In this document: positions 1-11,923 of the stretch, piece after piece
Layout of the letters: each line of letters begins with the position of its first letter
How positions within the stretch are numbered: position 1 is the stretch's first letter
Source: Onchocerca volvulus
Taxonomy: Eukaryota; Nematoda; Chromadorea; Rhabditida; Onchocercidae
NCBI GenBank assembly: GCA_000499405.2
Contig: HG738137.1
Location: 14,811,661-14,875,660 of the forward strand
Direction of reading: 5' to 3'
DNA length: 64,000 bases
The notes under the pieces: model-generated
What the model saw: only the letters and a program-made list of their open reading frames with translations
Database searches by the model: none
What the model was told of the DNA's origin: nothing
Program-made: the position numbers and the translations under genes

Positions 1-1168
1 GAAACGAATTTTAAATATTTTTCATTTCAATTATTTTTGTTATGGGAAAGTTTTTAGAACTTGACTTTCCTAAACTAAACTATCTTTCTTATATCGCTCT
101 CTAACAGCTAAGTTTATTTTGTTGGAGAAAAAATGAAGCAAAAAAAAAAAAAAAAGTAGAAATGGCAAAAGATTTTAGATGAGATAAAATAGTGAAAAAA
201 AAAATACTAATTTTACGCAAAAAAATTAAAATTACAGGAAAAAAGGTTGAAAAATGCTTTAGAAGTTAATTTGGCATAATTCAGTTTGCCTAATGCTAAG
301 ACGATTCACATGACTGTTGTTTAGTAGCAAATAAAGTTATAATTAAAGGAAAAAAAGAAAATCGCAGAACATTGTCAAAGTATTAATTTGATGATATTTT
401 AAATTTTAGTTTCAAAAAAATAAAAAACAATAAAAAATCCAATATGAATTTGCATGATTAGTTGATTGTTTACTATAAAAAAGAATTAAAGAAACAACTG
501 CAAATGAAAAAATGAAAAACCAAAAATTAATTTCCAATTTCAAATTTTCTCATATAATTAGTTAAATGAATTTAATTACAAATTTTCTACTTGTAAAATC
601 AAACTGAAGAAACACTACATTTTTATAAAAGATGAAGAAAAAAGTGGAATTTATATTACTCCTTTTTTTTTTTTTTTTTTCATTTAAATTTAACAATAAA
701 ATTTGCAAATAAAGAAAAGATAATTTTTCAAATAAAAATATTTTATTTTAATTTCATAAATAGTTAACTAGTTCTAATTTTTATGTTTTCATGAAAATTA
801 AAAGCAAACTTTATTTAATAATTATTAATTTTAATTGGGTCATGATAAAAAAAAATAAAAGAAAATATTATTTAATACTTTAAGTTACATTAATTTATTT
901 CACTACCAAATTAAACAATAAATTAAAAATTAAAAATCGTTTTAATTTTTTACAACAAAAATTTATAAAAATATATCAAAATTTTCGTTTTTGAAAAATA
1001 CTTTTCGTAACTATTTTTAAATACCTAAAATTTCTTTCATATTTATTATATAAATGATATGCAACAAATATAAATGATTTTTGTTTTGCTACTTAAGAAA
1101 TGTCATTTCGTATCTGATATTTTCAATCTAAACTCATTTCCCTACAGCAATGATAAAATGATACATGG

Positions 1169-1191
1169 AAAGAGAGAGAGAGAGAGAGAGG
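1169..1191. repeat. GA microsatellite
   Basis: An uninterrupted AG dinucleotide run of about 11 units lies in gene-free DNA. It is a simple-sequence repeat with no other visible role. Confidence 0.9.
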
Positions 1192-3259
1192 GAAGAAAAA
1201 AAAAAAGAAAGAGAAAACGAGTGTATTAGATATAATTGTTGAAAATTGAAGAGAACTACATATTGAAAGAGAAAATGTTTGACTAATTTATTTTATGTTA
1301 TGCTTGTTAAGTTTAAACTTTCTCAATCTATTTGTACATCAATTATAAACAAAATTTCCTTCTATTATAATGTAAGAAAGAGTAATATGTGCTTTTATTT
1401 CGAATATTAATTTTTACGAAAATATGTATGCATTGATTAAAATTAAGTAATAAAAAAAAAAAAAAAAAGAGTCTCGAAATAAAATATTCAAAGAAAATGA
1501 AACATTAATTGATTATTTAATTTTATGTTTAAATGTTAAAAAAAACAAAAAACAAAAATATTGATTAAATGAGAATTATGAAATAATAATCGTTTCGTCA
1601 ATTATAGTTAAAAAAGTTTGAGAAATGAGACAATGATTCAAAAACTTGAATATTTGGAAAAAGGAAATAATAGATCGAATATTTATTAACAATTAAAATA
1701 TATGAGAAATAAAAGGATGATTCATTATCCAATAAAAAATTGATTATTTAAAAAATGAAATAATAATGAGAAAGTAAAAAATTATATGATGCAATTTTGA
1801 GTTTTGTACGCAAGAAATAATATTCTGCATGCATTATAAAAATTAGGAATTTAATACAAATTTTTTTTTTTCTTTTGCAAATTTGATATTTCGGAATGAA
1901 TAATTATCATTTACGAAAATTCAAAAATCACAAATGAATGTTTTTGGAAAATCGATAGTTGTTCTTATAATATAAATACAATAAATTAATCAAAGTAATT
2001 TATATGATAGAAGTATCGCCGGTAATCGATTTAAACTCTAAAATATAAATTACCCAAAAAACCAAACAAATAAATGACTGATCAAATCTAATAAATTTTA
2101 TTTTCCGATCAGATGAAATCTCAAAATCACTCGTAACATTTAAATCAATTTTTTTTTTGAAAATCATATGAATTATCTAAATATTGTAAATATCATAATT
2201 TAAACTCTTGTTCTCTCAACTTTCGATTTGATATGAAATCAAATATCTCGCAAGCATCCTTATCCAACGCATTCTTAATCTCTAATTATTGACGTAAATT
2301 GTCTAAATCAGTGTAAAAATCACAGGTGATAAAAATTGATCATATATCAACATAATCCCAGTTTGTACTCAATTCTTCGCAAATTCAATCAAAGGATAAA
2401 ATCCTCGAATCGCAACAAAATCCCTTCAAAAGCTTCAAGAACAAACCACCCATTCAACATAACTAATCCAAAACCGAATAAATCCTCCGATTATCGATAA
2501 AACAAAAAAACATTTAAGCTATCGATTACACCTTCAATATTTATTTATAAATTGTGTTGTATTTGCGACAATAAATTACGTCATAATAAAGCCTATTATT
2601 ACACAGCAGACACAAGCAACTAATCTTTCCAAACAAATTTTTTTTTTAGAAAAAAAAAATCTTTTTTTCGAAGTTACCGTTAAATTGATAGATATGAATA
2701 TCGGAAATAGCGAGAAAAACAAAAGATTGAGACAAAAAAAAAAAGAAAATGTATTTCTGAAAATTTTAAAATCAAAAACATATTGATATTCTTAAGATAT
2801 CACTCGTTAAACACTACAGATGATTAATTACATCGGTGTAAAAAAATAACAAAATCAACTTCATTGATATAATTCTTTTTCTTTTCCAAAAAAAAAAATG
2901 GAAATAGAAAAATTATACTGATAAAGTTCCTAAAAAACCGTAGGTATAAAATTGGAAAAAGGAAAGAAATAATATTAGGAAAACGTTGATAACCTTTTTT
3001 TTCTATCATTAAACTATTTTGCTTAATTAATTTCTTTTTTTTATTTCTATCGTCTTCCAATTCTTTTACAATTATTTTATTTTTATTATTATGATCACGG
3101 ATTTAACCAATACACCTACCAATTTATTCAAAAGACTTGAAGAAAAGTGCAAAGAAAACAAAAGGCATCACATAACTGTAACAATGATATTATAAATTAG
3201 CGGTGATAATTATGAAGATAGAAATTTTTATCATGATCAACTTGAATTACTTTTCAAAA

Positions 3260-3520
3260 ATTGCAATGTTTCAATAATATTTGAAATTAACAACTGGAGA
3301 TGAGTGTAAATTGTCATATTCAAATTGTAAATTGTCATATTAAAAATTTAACAGCTAGAGATGAATGGGAGATATAATTTATCACATCTTAATAATATTT
3401 AAAATTTAGCAGTTGGAGATAAACGAGAGATGCAAATTATCACATTTTAATAATATTTAAAATTTGACTGCTGATAATAATTGCAATTGCAAATTATTAT
3501 ATTTTAAAGATTTAGCAATT
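3260..3520. repeat. Degenerate minisatellite, unit about 60-75 bp
   Basis: The phrase AATAATATTTAAAATTTAGC, followed by a GGAGAT-type motif and then AAATTATCACATTTT, recurs about four times with many differences. The copies vary in length, so this is an old tandem array. No coding content is seen. Confidence 0.65.
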
Positions 3521-3830
3521 TCATCAAGAGATATGAAAGGGAAAAAAGGACAATGCATTTAAAGAACTTTAAATTTCAATAATTAAAGATGACTAATTTG
3601 GGAAAAAATTGCTAATAAATTATTTCATTAAATGGTAGTTTATTAACTAACGAAATTTAACAAGCTGCGTAAAATCATGCATATTGTTCTACCGCATATT
3701 CTACTTATTGATACTATCATTATTAACGATCAGTGATTGATAAATAATTAATTTACGGTATAAATCACTAGCTGATATATATTATTAAACTAGCTGGATC
3801 CAGCCATGTTCCGCTCGCTGATCTAGCTAG

Positions 3831-5550
3831 TCTATATAAATAAAAATGTCAATGTTCGTTTATTCAAAGTCTCAAACCTCCGAAAGTTCTTAAACACGTT
3901 CCTTATTTATATTTATTCAAAATCTTAGATATCGGGAAGTTCGACCTATTGCTCTGAAATTTTGACACAACTTTGCATTCGAATACGCGCATATCTTTAT
4001 ATATGCGTAGCTGTCGATCAGTCTGGTTAAGTGGAAAAAAAAAAAAAAAAAAAAAAAAGGAGAAAGCGCATGTTTCTAATGTTGGACAAAAAAATACTGA
4101 CATTTTGTAATTTGATTTATAGCTTGGTTGTATTGGTGATTGATTCTTGCTGTTATGATTCAGATGGGTTAGCAACAGGTGTGAAAAGATTTTTTTTGTC
4201 TTGTGTGACAGAGATGAATGTTGTTGAAAAAGGTTTTATTGATTGATGAAAAGTGATTCTCGGCATCAAACAATTATCACCGAACATCCAGACAAATTGA
4301 TCACTAAGTTACACTTTTCTTTGTCGCTGATAGAGAAGAATACTATTCAAGTGTTTTGCCGGATTGTTGCTATTGTTCCGTCACTTTGAACTGTCAAACT
4401 GGAACTCTTGGAATTCCGAACTGTTGCTGTTGCTGCGTTGATCTTTTTCGTATATCTGTTAATTGCAGCTTTTTGGTGACAGAACTGTTTTTCGTCACTT
4501 TGACTATGTCACGCCACTTTACCTTTAATATTACTTGATTTGTGTCAAACACGTCTCTGTTTTCAGCAATCACGCAATTAAAATCGCTTTGCATTCCGGT
4601 ACAATCCAGCTGATGATTATAGTTTGAACATCTTATTTTCATCGGTGCTATGACTGAAGCATGTTCTTATTGCAAGGTTCTGAAATTTAATATAGAAACA
4701 AAAGGAATGTGTTGTGCCACCAGAAAAATTAAACTGCTAAATTTGAAGAACTACCAGAGCCATTGCTTGATATATCGCCAAATCAAGGAATTTCTTATCT
4801 AAAACCAGAAAATACTACTCGTGCTTCCAAATGACGTGGTTCGGCGCAAAAATCGTAACAACTCAATGCATCTCAATTCATGCTAACTTTCAAAGTGAAA
4901 TGACATTTTTATTAAAAAAAAAGCCAGCTGTGCTTCCGTTACCAGAGGGTCATCATAAATCCCTACGAATGTGTTTCATTCGTGATAGCAATGATGAATT
5001 GAATGCACGCTGCGGAATTCATACCGACATAGAAAAGTCTATCATTCCCCAATTGCAACAGCTTCTTCATGAAAATAACAATTTAGTGCGTTTGTTCAAA
5101 ACAGCAATTGGTATAATGCAATCTGATACACACAAGATTGTTATTCATGGTGACAAAACGCCTGCTGGGTCTGCTGTGCGAAGATTCAATGCTCCAGCTA
5201 TAGATGAAGTGGCAACTGTTATAATCGGAGATCAATTAGATCAATTCCAACCTGGAAATATTGTTCTTCACCGAAGAAACAGTCAATTGACAAAAATTGC
5301 AGAAAATCATCGATTTTACCATGCTCTGCAATATCCAGTCATTTTTTGGGATGCTGCCGATGGATATTATTTCAATGTTAAGATGACTAATCCAATCACT
5401 GACAAAGAAACAAACAAGAAATGAAACGCAATGAACTATTATTCATGCCAACTAATGACTCGAGAGAATGAAGACAATCACATTTTGAAATACCGTCTAC
5501 TGTTTCACCAGTATATCGTAGATATGCATGCAAAAATCGAAACAGCGTAA
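3831..5550 (+). mobile_element. Decayed Helitron, 5' part
   Basis: The left end begins TCTATATAAATAAAAATG. This has the 5'-TC start and AT-rich opening common in animal Helitrons, followed by phrases of the type found in their leader (GAAATTTTGACACA). Helitrons are rolling-circle DNA transposons that encode a Rep/helicase. Downstream, from about 4582, lies the broken N-terminal part of such a protein. After 5550 the sequence returns to AT-rich host-like DNA: no Rep catalytic core, helicase or 3' hairpin with CTRR end was found. The element is therefore truncated and immobile. The leader at 3831-4580 is less AT-rich than its surroundings and holds no ORF I can assign. The protein match is firm; the exact left end is an inference. 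Confidence 0.7.
4582..5550 (+). pseudogene. Helitron Rep/helicase N-terminal domain, broken
   Basis: This is the Helitron_like_N region that precedes the Rep and helicase domains in Helitron proteins. Visible landmarks in order are: a CxYC...CC segment (about 4650-4710), the CFQMTWFGAKI motif (about 4822-4855), the stretch LNARCGIHTDI, HKIVIHGDKTPAG, RRFNAPAIDEVA, DIVLHRR-like sequence (NIVLHRRNSQLTKIAE), the motif PVIFWDAADGYYFN, and after a stop NYYSCQLMTRENEDN and FHQYIVDMHAKIE. Breaks are a frameshift near 4730-4740 after CCATRK, another just before CFQMTWFG near 4820, an in-frame TGA at 5422-5424 and a TAA at 5548-5550. The longest intact piece is 4831-5424, about 197 codons. No catalytic HUH or helicase motifs are present, so no function is expected. 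Confidence 0.85.
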
Positions 5551-6600
5551 TTTTTTTTAATTTTAATCAAAATCTGAAATTAAACAACGCGTAAAAAATG
5601 CTTAAATATTTTTGATATTATTTTAAATTGATAGCAATATAAATATAGTTAACTTTTTTGTAAAAATGATGCTATTTATAAAAATTTTTTATTAAAATTT
5701 TAAGCATATATACTATGCCTAAAACATATATAAAGAATATTTAAGACTTTTGTTTATTGAAACGGTTAGTGTAATGCTTCAAAAAATAAAATTTGTAAAA
5801 TGACAAATGTATTTTTTAGAATTTATATCTCTAAAATATATCATAAAAAATGCGAAGGATTTTATTTGCACTGAAATAGTAGATGTAAATTTGAAGTCCA
5901 AGATATAAGTTTGTGTTTTGGATATAAGTTAGTTTAGATGTAAGTTTAAGTGAACTTAAGCCTAAGGATAGGATAGGATTCAGAAATTACATATCAGAAA
6001 TATGCATCCTGATAAGAAAAATAGATATTTTGTTGGTCTGAATAAAGACGATCACAATTTATCTAACAAATTCTAGGAATATAATAATCATAAAAATATT
6101 ATTTTGATTTACCTAAAATAATATGTTATAAAAAATGGTAAAAATTTTGTTTGATTGAAACGATAAATGTGAATTGAATTTAACAATGAATTTAATTTAA
6201 TGGATGCTGTGAATTTAATATACGCTACCTTAACGACAATTTAGCATTGATCAGCAGCTATGTTTAATATGAAACTTAAAATTATACGCATCAATGTATG
6301 TTTAATTTGGTAACTATCTTAATGCTTAATTTCTACTAATTGACTTGGTAATGTTTAATTCCTATCTTTTTTTTTAACATCCAATCTTTAATTTTTATTT
6401 TTTGGCTTCCGTTTCTTACTTTCTTATCAGTTCCATTCATTCCTTCAGCAATCCATTAAAAAACTATTAAAATGTAATAGAAATAATTGACTTGAAAACA
6501 AAATTTTATATTTGGAAAAAATGTGGAAAAAAGTTTCAATTGATAGCAATATGATGATAGTTAACAAGAAAAGACATGATAATAATGATTTCTTAAATTC

Positions 6601-6664
6601 CGATACAAATTTCCCGCCATCTTTCTGAATCTTAGATTTCGATATAAATTTCCCGCCATCTCCC
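6601..6664. repeat. Two-copy 39-bp tandem repeat with TTTCCCGCC
   Basis: The phrase CGATACAAATTTCCCGCCAT at 6601 is repeated 39 bases later with one change. The second copy is partial. Each copy contains TTTCCCGCC, which resembles an E2F site, but no gene start lies near. Confidence 0.7.
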
Positions 6665-7452
6665 TAATATATTTTAAAAAATTGCTAGAGGATAACATAT
6701 CATTACTTCACCAAGCCAAGGATATATTCTTTTTTCTTACCTCGATATATATCCATGTGTATGATATGAAATTCCTGAATTTATCCTAAAAATTCGCAAA
6801 AATTCTAATGGAATAAAATCTTAGTTTTAAAAAATGAATAGTCTAAATCTACAAAATGAAAATGTAAATGCAAAAAAATGTAAATGTATATGTAACATCG
6901 TATATAGCGTTTCAATAAATAAAATTTTTCGTATTTTTTAAAGTGTACATCCTTTGTTAATATTAAATATGGGATGAGGAATAATTTGCTAAAATATTCA
7001 CAATGAATAATTAATACATGTTTTTTGCTTCAAATTATAATAAAAAAAAGGCTTATTTTCTTTCTACTAGCAAGGAACATATAAGCAGTTACAATTTAAA
7101 TGGATTTGATATCATTTAGAAATGAAATTATAATTCATTTGATTTTATTCTTCATAAAAAAAAAGAAGCAAAAAAAAGAAAGTAAAAAGTTTCAAATTAC
7201 TCATTAAAAATAAAAAGAAAATAATGGCAAAAAATAATTGTTCATGTAAAATGATTAAAATGTAACAAAAATTACTGAATCGAATAAACTGATTTGAATT
7301 AAACTAATCAATGTTGCTATCGTTCATCGTTGACTAAATATTATGAAAGTCAAGGTTATTGATTGATCATCATCAAGTATATTGCAAAACTAAATCAATT
7401 ATATAGGTAAAAATTTACTACTTTACTTGATGTGAAACAATAAAAATGCTTA

Positions 7453-7532
7453 TTTTTTTCTTTCTTATTTCCATGGCAATATTTTATTTATTAGAAAATA
7501 AAATGTTGCCATAGAAGTAAGAAAGAAGAAAA
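7453..7532 (+). repeat. Near-perfect hairpin, 37-bp arms
   Basis: Bases 7453-7489 pair with 7496-7532 around a 6-base loop. Read as plus-strand RNA, 33 pairs are Watson-Crick, three are G-U (7480/7505, 7468/7517, 7457/7528) and one is a C-A mismatch (7472/7513). It could be a microRNA-type precursor or a decaying palindromic repeat. Confidence 0.75.
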
Positions 7533-10500
7533 CAACACTTCAAGTATTTTAGTATTTATTAAAGCATTCCGATTTGTAGTCTTATCAATTAATAGATCTT
7601 AACTATAGAGCGTTAACATGCTACAAATTTAAATATATTTAGCGTATTAGTTGATATTGCTTAAATCTAGAATTAATAACCAATTGATATAAATTTATTA
7701 TCCAATTAGTAATTGTGCAGGAATAATGCTTTACTTCTGAAAATAATAAAATTTTTATTAAAGTAACTAACTCTTAATAGAACAATCTATGAATATAAAC
7801 ATGTTATGTTTATAGATTATTAACTTTTCTCCCATTAAAATTTATGAAGCAAAATGTCTTTTCTTATTTTGAGATGTACTTAGGCTTTTAAAAATTTGAA
7901 ATATTTCAAATCTTTTCTAGTTGTGAAATTTTAACTTCTCTACTTTTCGAAAAATTTTTTTATTTCTGATAATTTTAATCCTACACTTTTTTTCATGTTT
8001 CATGAAGGCTTTATGTTGCCTTCCAAATATTTTGAATGAAGTGGAAAGGAATTAAGAAAAGTTTAAAGAAACTAAACATTTTAAATTAATTATGAAATGA
8101 CTTAGATATTAATATAAGAATTAAACATGTCAGATTATATCTTTTGATATTTTGAATAACCCAGAAATAAAATTTTCAATATTAAAATTTTTATTTTTTT
8201 GAGCGGGAAAACGGAAAAAATTGAAATTAATTTGAGACTGAAATGTAAAAAAGTTTTTTCTTTACAAATATTCTTGCGTTTATAATTTGAAATATCAGAA
8301 TTTTTTCCAGATTTTTTAACTATTATTAAGGAAAAGAAAAAAATTTTTTTTCTCAAAAAATTTATAAAATGTGAAAAATATGCAATTCTTTTTTTTTGTC
8401 TTTTTTTTTTTAGAAAAAAAAGATTTTTCAACCAAAAGATTTTTCACAGCAATTAAAATTGTAAAAAATATTAAAGAAAAAAATTTTTGTTTTTTGCATG
8501 AATAACCGCTCTTCAGAAAAGAAGATTTATTTTTTGCAAACATAAATGAATCGATTTATTAATTGCTTATTACTTGAATAAATGCTTTGAGCCTTGAAAT
8601 TTCTTCTTCAAAAAAAAAATTTTAAACCTAAAAAATAGTTTGCTATTAAAAAAAAAAAAAAAAATCATTCATGACATTCAAATGAATAAAAATATTCAAA
8701 AATATTTAAATAAAAGTTTTTAAAATATTTCTTTATAAACATAAATATATTACGAAAACAAAGGAAATGTTCGAAAAATGAAGTTAAAAGAAATATCACA
8801 TAGACAATGGGAAAATCTATTTAACGATAATGCAATAAAATGATTTTATTTTTTATTACAAATGTAGTAGTAGTTCATATTTTTTGTGCATGACATTTTC
8901 TGTTTTTTTTCTTTAATGTCAAATTTCGTTTTATTTTTTGCAAATAATTTAGTAGTTCGTATCTTTTTTTTCTTATTCCGAAAGTTCCTAAAAACAAATT
9001 TTGTCTAAATAAGAGCATTCACCTATTTAAATGTAACCTTGTATCAAAATTTCAAATCAATCGGTAAAGAACTTGAAACGTTATGTGAAAATGAGCAACG
9101 AACATTATTCATATTTTTACTTCTATTAAATTATAGATTATCCAAATATTGAGTAACAAATAGATAATTTTTCAAAAAATACTCAATTTCTTATTCGTTC
9201 AATTTTTAATTATTCGAATATTAAGCAAAACCAATCAATTTTAAAAACTATTTAATTTATTGTTTGTTCAATTTTTAATCATGCAAATAGTTGATCAAAT
9301 TTGAAATTATTCTGCTATTTGCTTATTTCTTTCAATTAGTTGTTTACTTTTTTCAGATACCAAATAATAATTAACCGAATTCAAAGCTATTTAATGTATT
9401 ATTTGCAAATTTTTATGCATAAGATATAAGATAAAAATTAAAAAATTTGTGAGAAGATGAAATAGATTAGATCATGAAATTATTGCCATTTCATTTGAGA
9501 AACGTAGCTCATAAATTTCTCTCCGTCAAATGATTTCCCATTAAAAACGCAATTTTAAAAAGCAATTAACAAAGTATTATTACTTTTGCTTGATTAGTTT
9601 TTGCATTTTGAATTAAATAGTTTTTAAAAAACTTTCGAAGTTTGGCTCAAAACATTAACTGATTAAGCATAATCTCAAAATATAAACAAAAAAAAAAAAA
9701 AAAAAAAAATTGGTTTCATATTTGTTGATTATAATTAACTCTGTTTGTTCATTTAATAATATGAATCAACAAATACTGAAAACAAATTAATTAAAAACTG
9801 GAATGATTTAATGAAAAAATTAAGCTTTTATTTTTCATTAAATTAACAAATATATCAATTTTATAACCGTAATCTACATATTTTTTGAACCATTTCTTCA
9901 TTTTCTTCTTTTAATTATATCATTTTAACCAGTTTGTTTATCCAAGATATTCACATTTCTTGAAAAAAAAAAAAAAAAAGAAAAAGGAATTAAATTCAAC
10001 TTTTTTTTTTTTTTTTTTTTTTTTAACGCAAATATTTTCAAATAAGAAAATTTTACCAAATCATACTTAAATTCCAAGGAGAATCTTAATCCGAATGTTA
10101 TATTTAATTCCTTTAATATATTATTACATATAAATTATGAAATAATATGTAGATAAATCCTTATATACACAATTATAATTATTTAAATAGAAAAAAAAAA
10201 TAGAATACGCATAGCAAAAACAACATTCTCTCGTGATTTTGATCATTCGTAATGATTTCGGAATGTCTTAAAAATTCATCATCGAAATTGCTTTCGATGA
10301 TTTTGGAATGGATCGAAAGAAGAAAGAAAAAAAAAACTGACTAGTTTTTTTTCTTCTCGATTTCACATAATTATTCGTCGAAATTGCTACTGCTTTTTTG
10401 TTCTCATTAAAAATTAATTATGGAAAAAAAAATTCTGATTTTATGTTTATATAATTGTGTTAATAAATGTATTCGATAAAAGTTTGATGTTAAATACTTT

Positions 10501-11465
10501 ATGGGCAGTTCAAAACATTATGAATGAATTAAATAATAACTTCTTGGATAAAATTACGGAAATTTCTCACTTTTATCAATAGAAATTTAATCTCAAAGAA
10601 TTTTTCAAATAAGAATTTGAGGAAAAAAAAAGTTTCATTTTAAAAATTAATTATCACTAACTGAAAGTGTATTAAATCAAGTTTTTGCTCGCAAACATTA
10701 TTTAAATACGCAACTTTTTTAGAAGAAATATTTACTTATTTTAACTAGAAAAGGATTTTATTTCTGTAAAATTAGGTGATAAGATATGATTAAATAATTT
10801 GTTTTTGATAAATCAAATGTTAAAATGAGCATATAAAGTACTATTTCAGATTGATGTGTGTACAAAAATTTGAATTGAAAAAATTTTTTAAAAATGAGTA
10901 AAGAATTTTGAAACAAAAATAATTAATTGAAACAAATTTTATCATAAATATCTGCCTAAAAATTAGTTATAATCGTAATAAAGCGAATAAAAGATTTATT
11001 TTTCTCGGATATCGACTGTTAAATATAACGGAAGTTTTGACACCCTTCATTTTTCCTTGTAATAAAACTTAAGCCATATGAAAAGAAATTTTTTTGAGAA
11101 AAAAGTTTATTTTAAGCTAAAAATACAATTTTTCAACTTCTTTCATTTTTATTTTGAAAATATTTGTATTTATTAAAATAAATTCGGAACGAATCAAGTT
11201 GTTAATATCATTAGATTCATAATTTTTGGAATTTTGAAAATTAAAAAAACTTAACAAAAATTATACAATCTATATTCTACGTGATGATATGTTCCGCTTT
11301 TTTCTTTTTTTTTTTTTTTCATGCAAAAGTTGTAAAAATTTAAAACTTTTGATTTGACAAATAAATTATCGCTTATTTATTCAGTCCTGAGAGAAAATAT
11401 GATCTATCGATTGAAATAATATTTCGCTTAAATATTGTTTGCTACATAAATAAATTTGAATTGAA

Positions 11466-11583
11466 TTTTTATTCAGTTAAAATTAATAAATTTGTTGGTG
11501 AATTTATATCATTTTTCTTGCAATTAAAATTTATTTTACATTTTTTTTTACCAATAAATTTATTAATTTTAACTTCATAAAAA
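11466..11583. repeat. Inverted repeat, 34-bp arms, 50-base spacer
   Basis: Bases 11466-11499 are the inverse of 11550-11583 with three mismatches. The shared core is AGTTAAAATTAATAAATTT. The layout is like a small palindromic element, but no terminal duplication was recognised. Confidence 0.75.
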
Positions 11584-11885
11584 TGTCGGCAATATTTGAT
11601 TTGTCTATTTTTCCAAATTGCTAATGATTTCAAATTTAATTCTATCAATTCAGCTCAATAAAATTTAACGGTGCAAAAATGATATAGATAAAGAATAATA
11701 ATAATGATAACATTATTTTCATCACTAATAATTGAAGTGAATAAAAAAAAAAAATCGTAAAATTGGAATATAAATTACGATTTTGAGCAACAATACATCA
11801 CATAATTCAACAAATTCATATGATAAAATATTTGTTTAATCAGGAATTTTTAACATTTACATCGATTGAAGGAAAAAAAATTAAT

Positions 11886-11891
11886 TTTATT
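11886..11891 (-). terminator. Candidate poly(A) signal AATAAA
   Basis: AATAAA on the minus strand lies about 33 bases past the stop codon of the four-pass membrane protein gene. Such hexamers are common by chance in this composition, so position is the only support. Confidence 0.35.
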
Positions 11892-11923
11892 AATTTTTGT
11901 CGTGAATAATTAATAAATGCATT

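Larger units (their letters stand above)
1..3830. other. Gene-free low-complexity DNA
   Basis: No coding exon could be supported on either strand. The stretch is rich in A and T runs, has a GA dinucleotide run near 1169-1191, and carries a degenerate tandem repeat at about 3260-3520. The longer open frames are made of homopolymer-type codons such as K, F, N and I, and have no splice context or recognisable domain. Confidence 0.6.
5551..11923. other. Gene-free AT-rich DNA with inverted repeats
   Basis: I find no supportable exon on either strand. The stretch holds a two-copy 39-bp repeat (6601-6664), a near-perfect hairpin (7453-7532), an interrupted inverted repeat (11466-11583) and many A or T runs. 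It lies between the Helitron remnant and the 3' end of the four-pass membrane protein gene. Confidence 0.55.

Noticed and set aside
4394..4642. Minus-strand ORF of 82 codons inside the Helitron
   Set aside because: It lies antisense to the Helitron leader and Rep remnant and matches nothing; the plus-strand reading is supported by conserved motifs.
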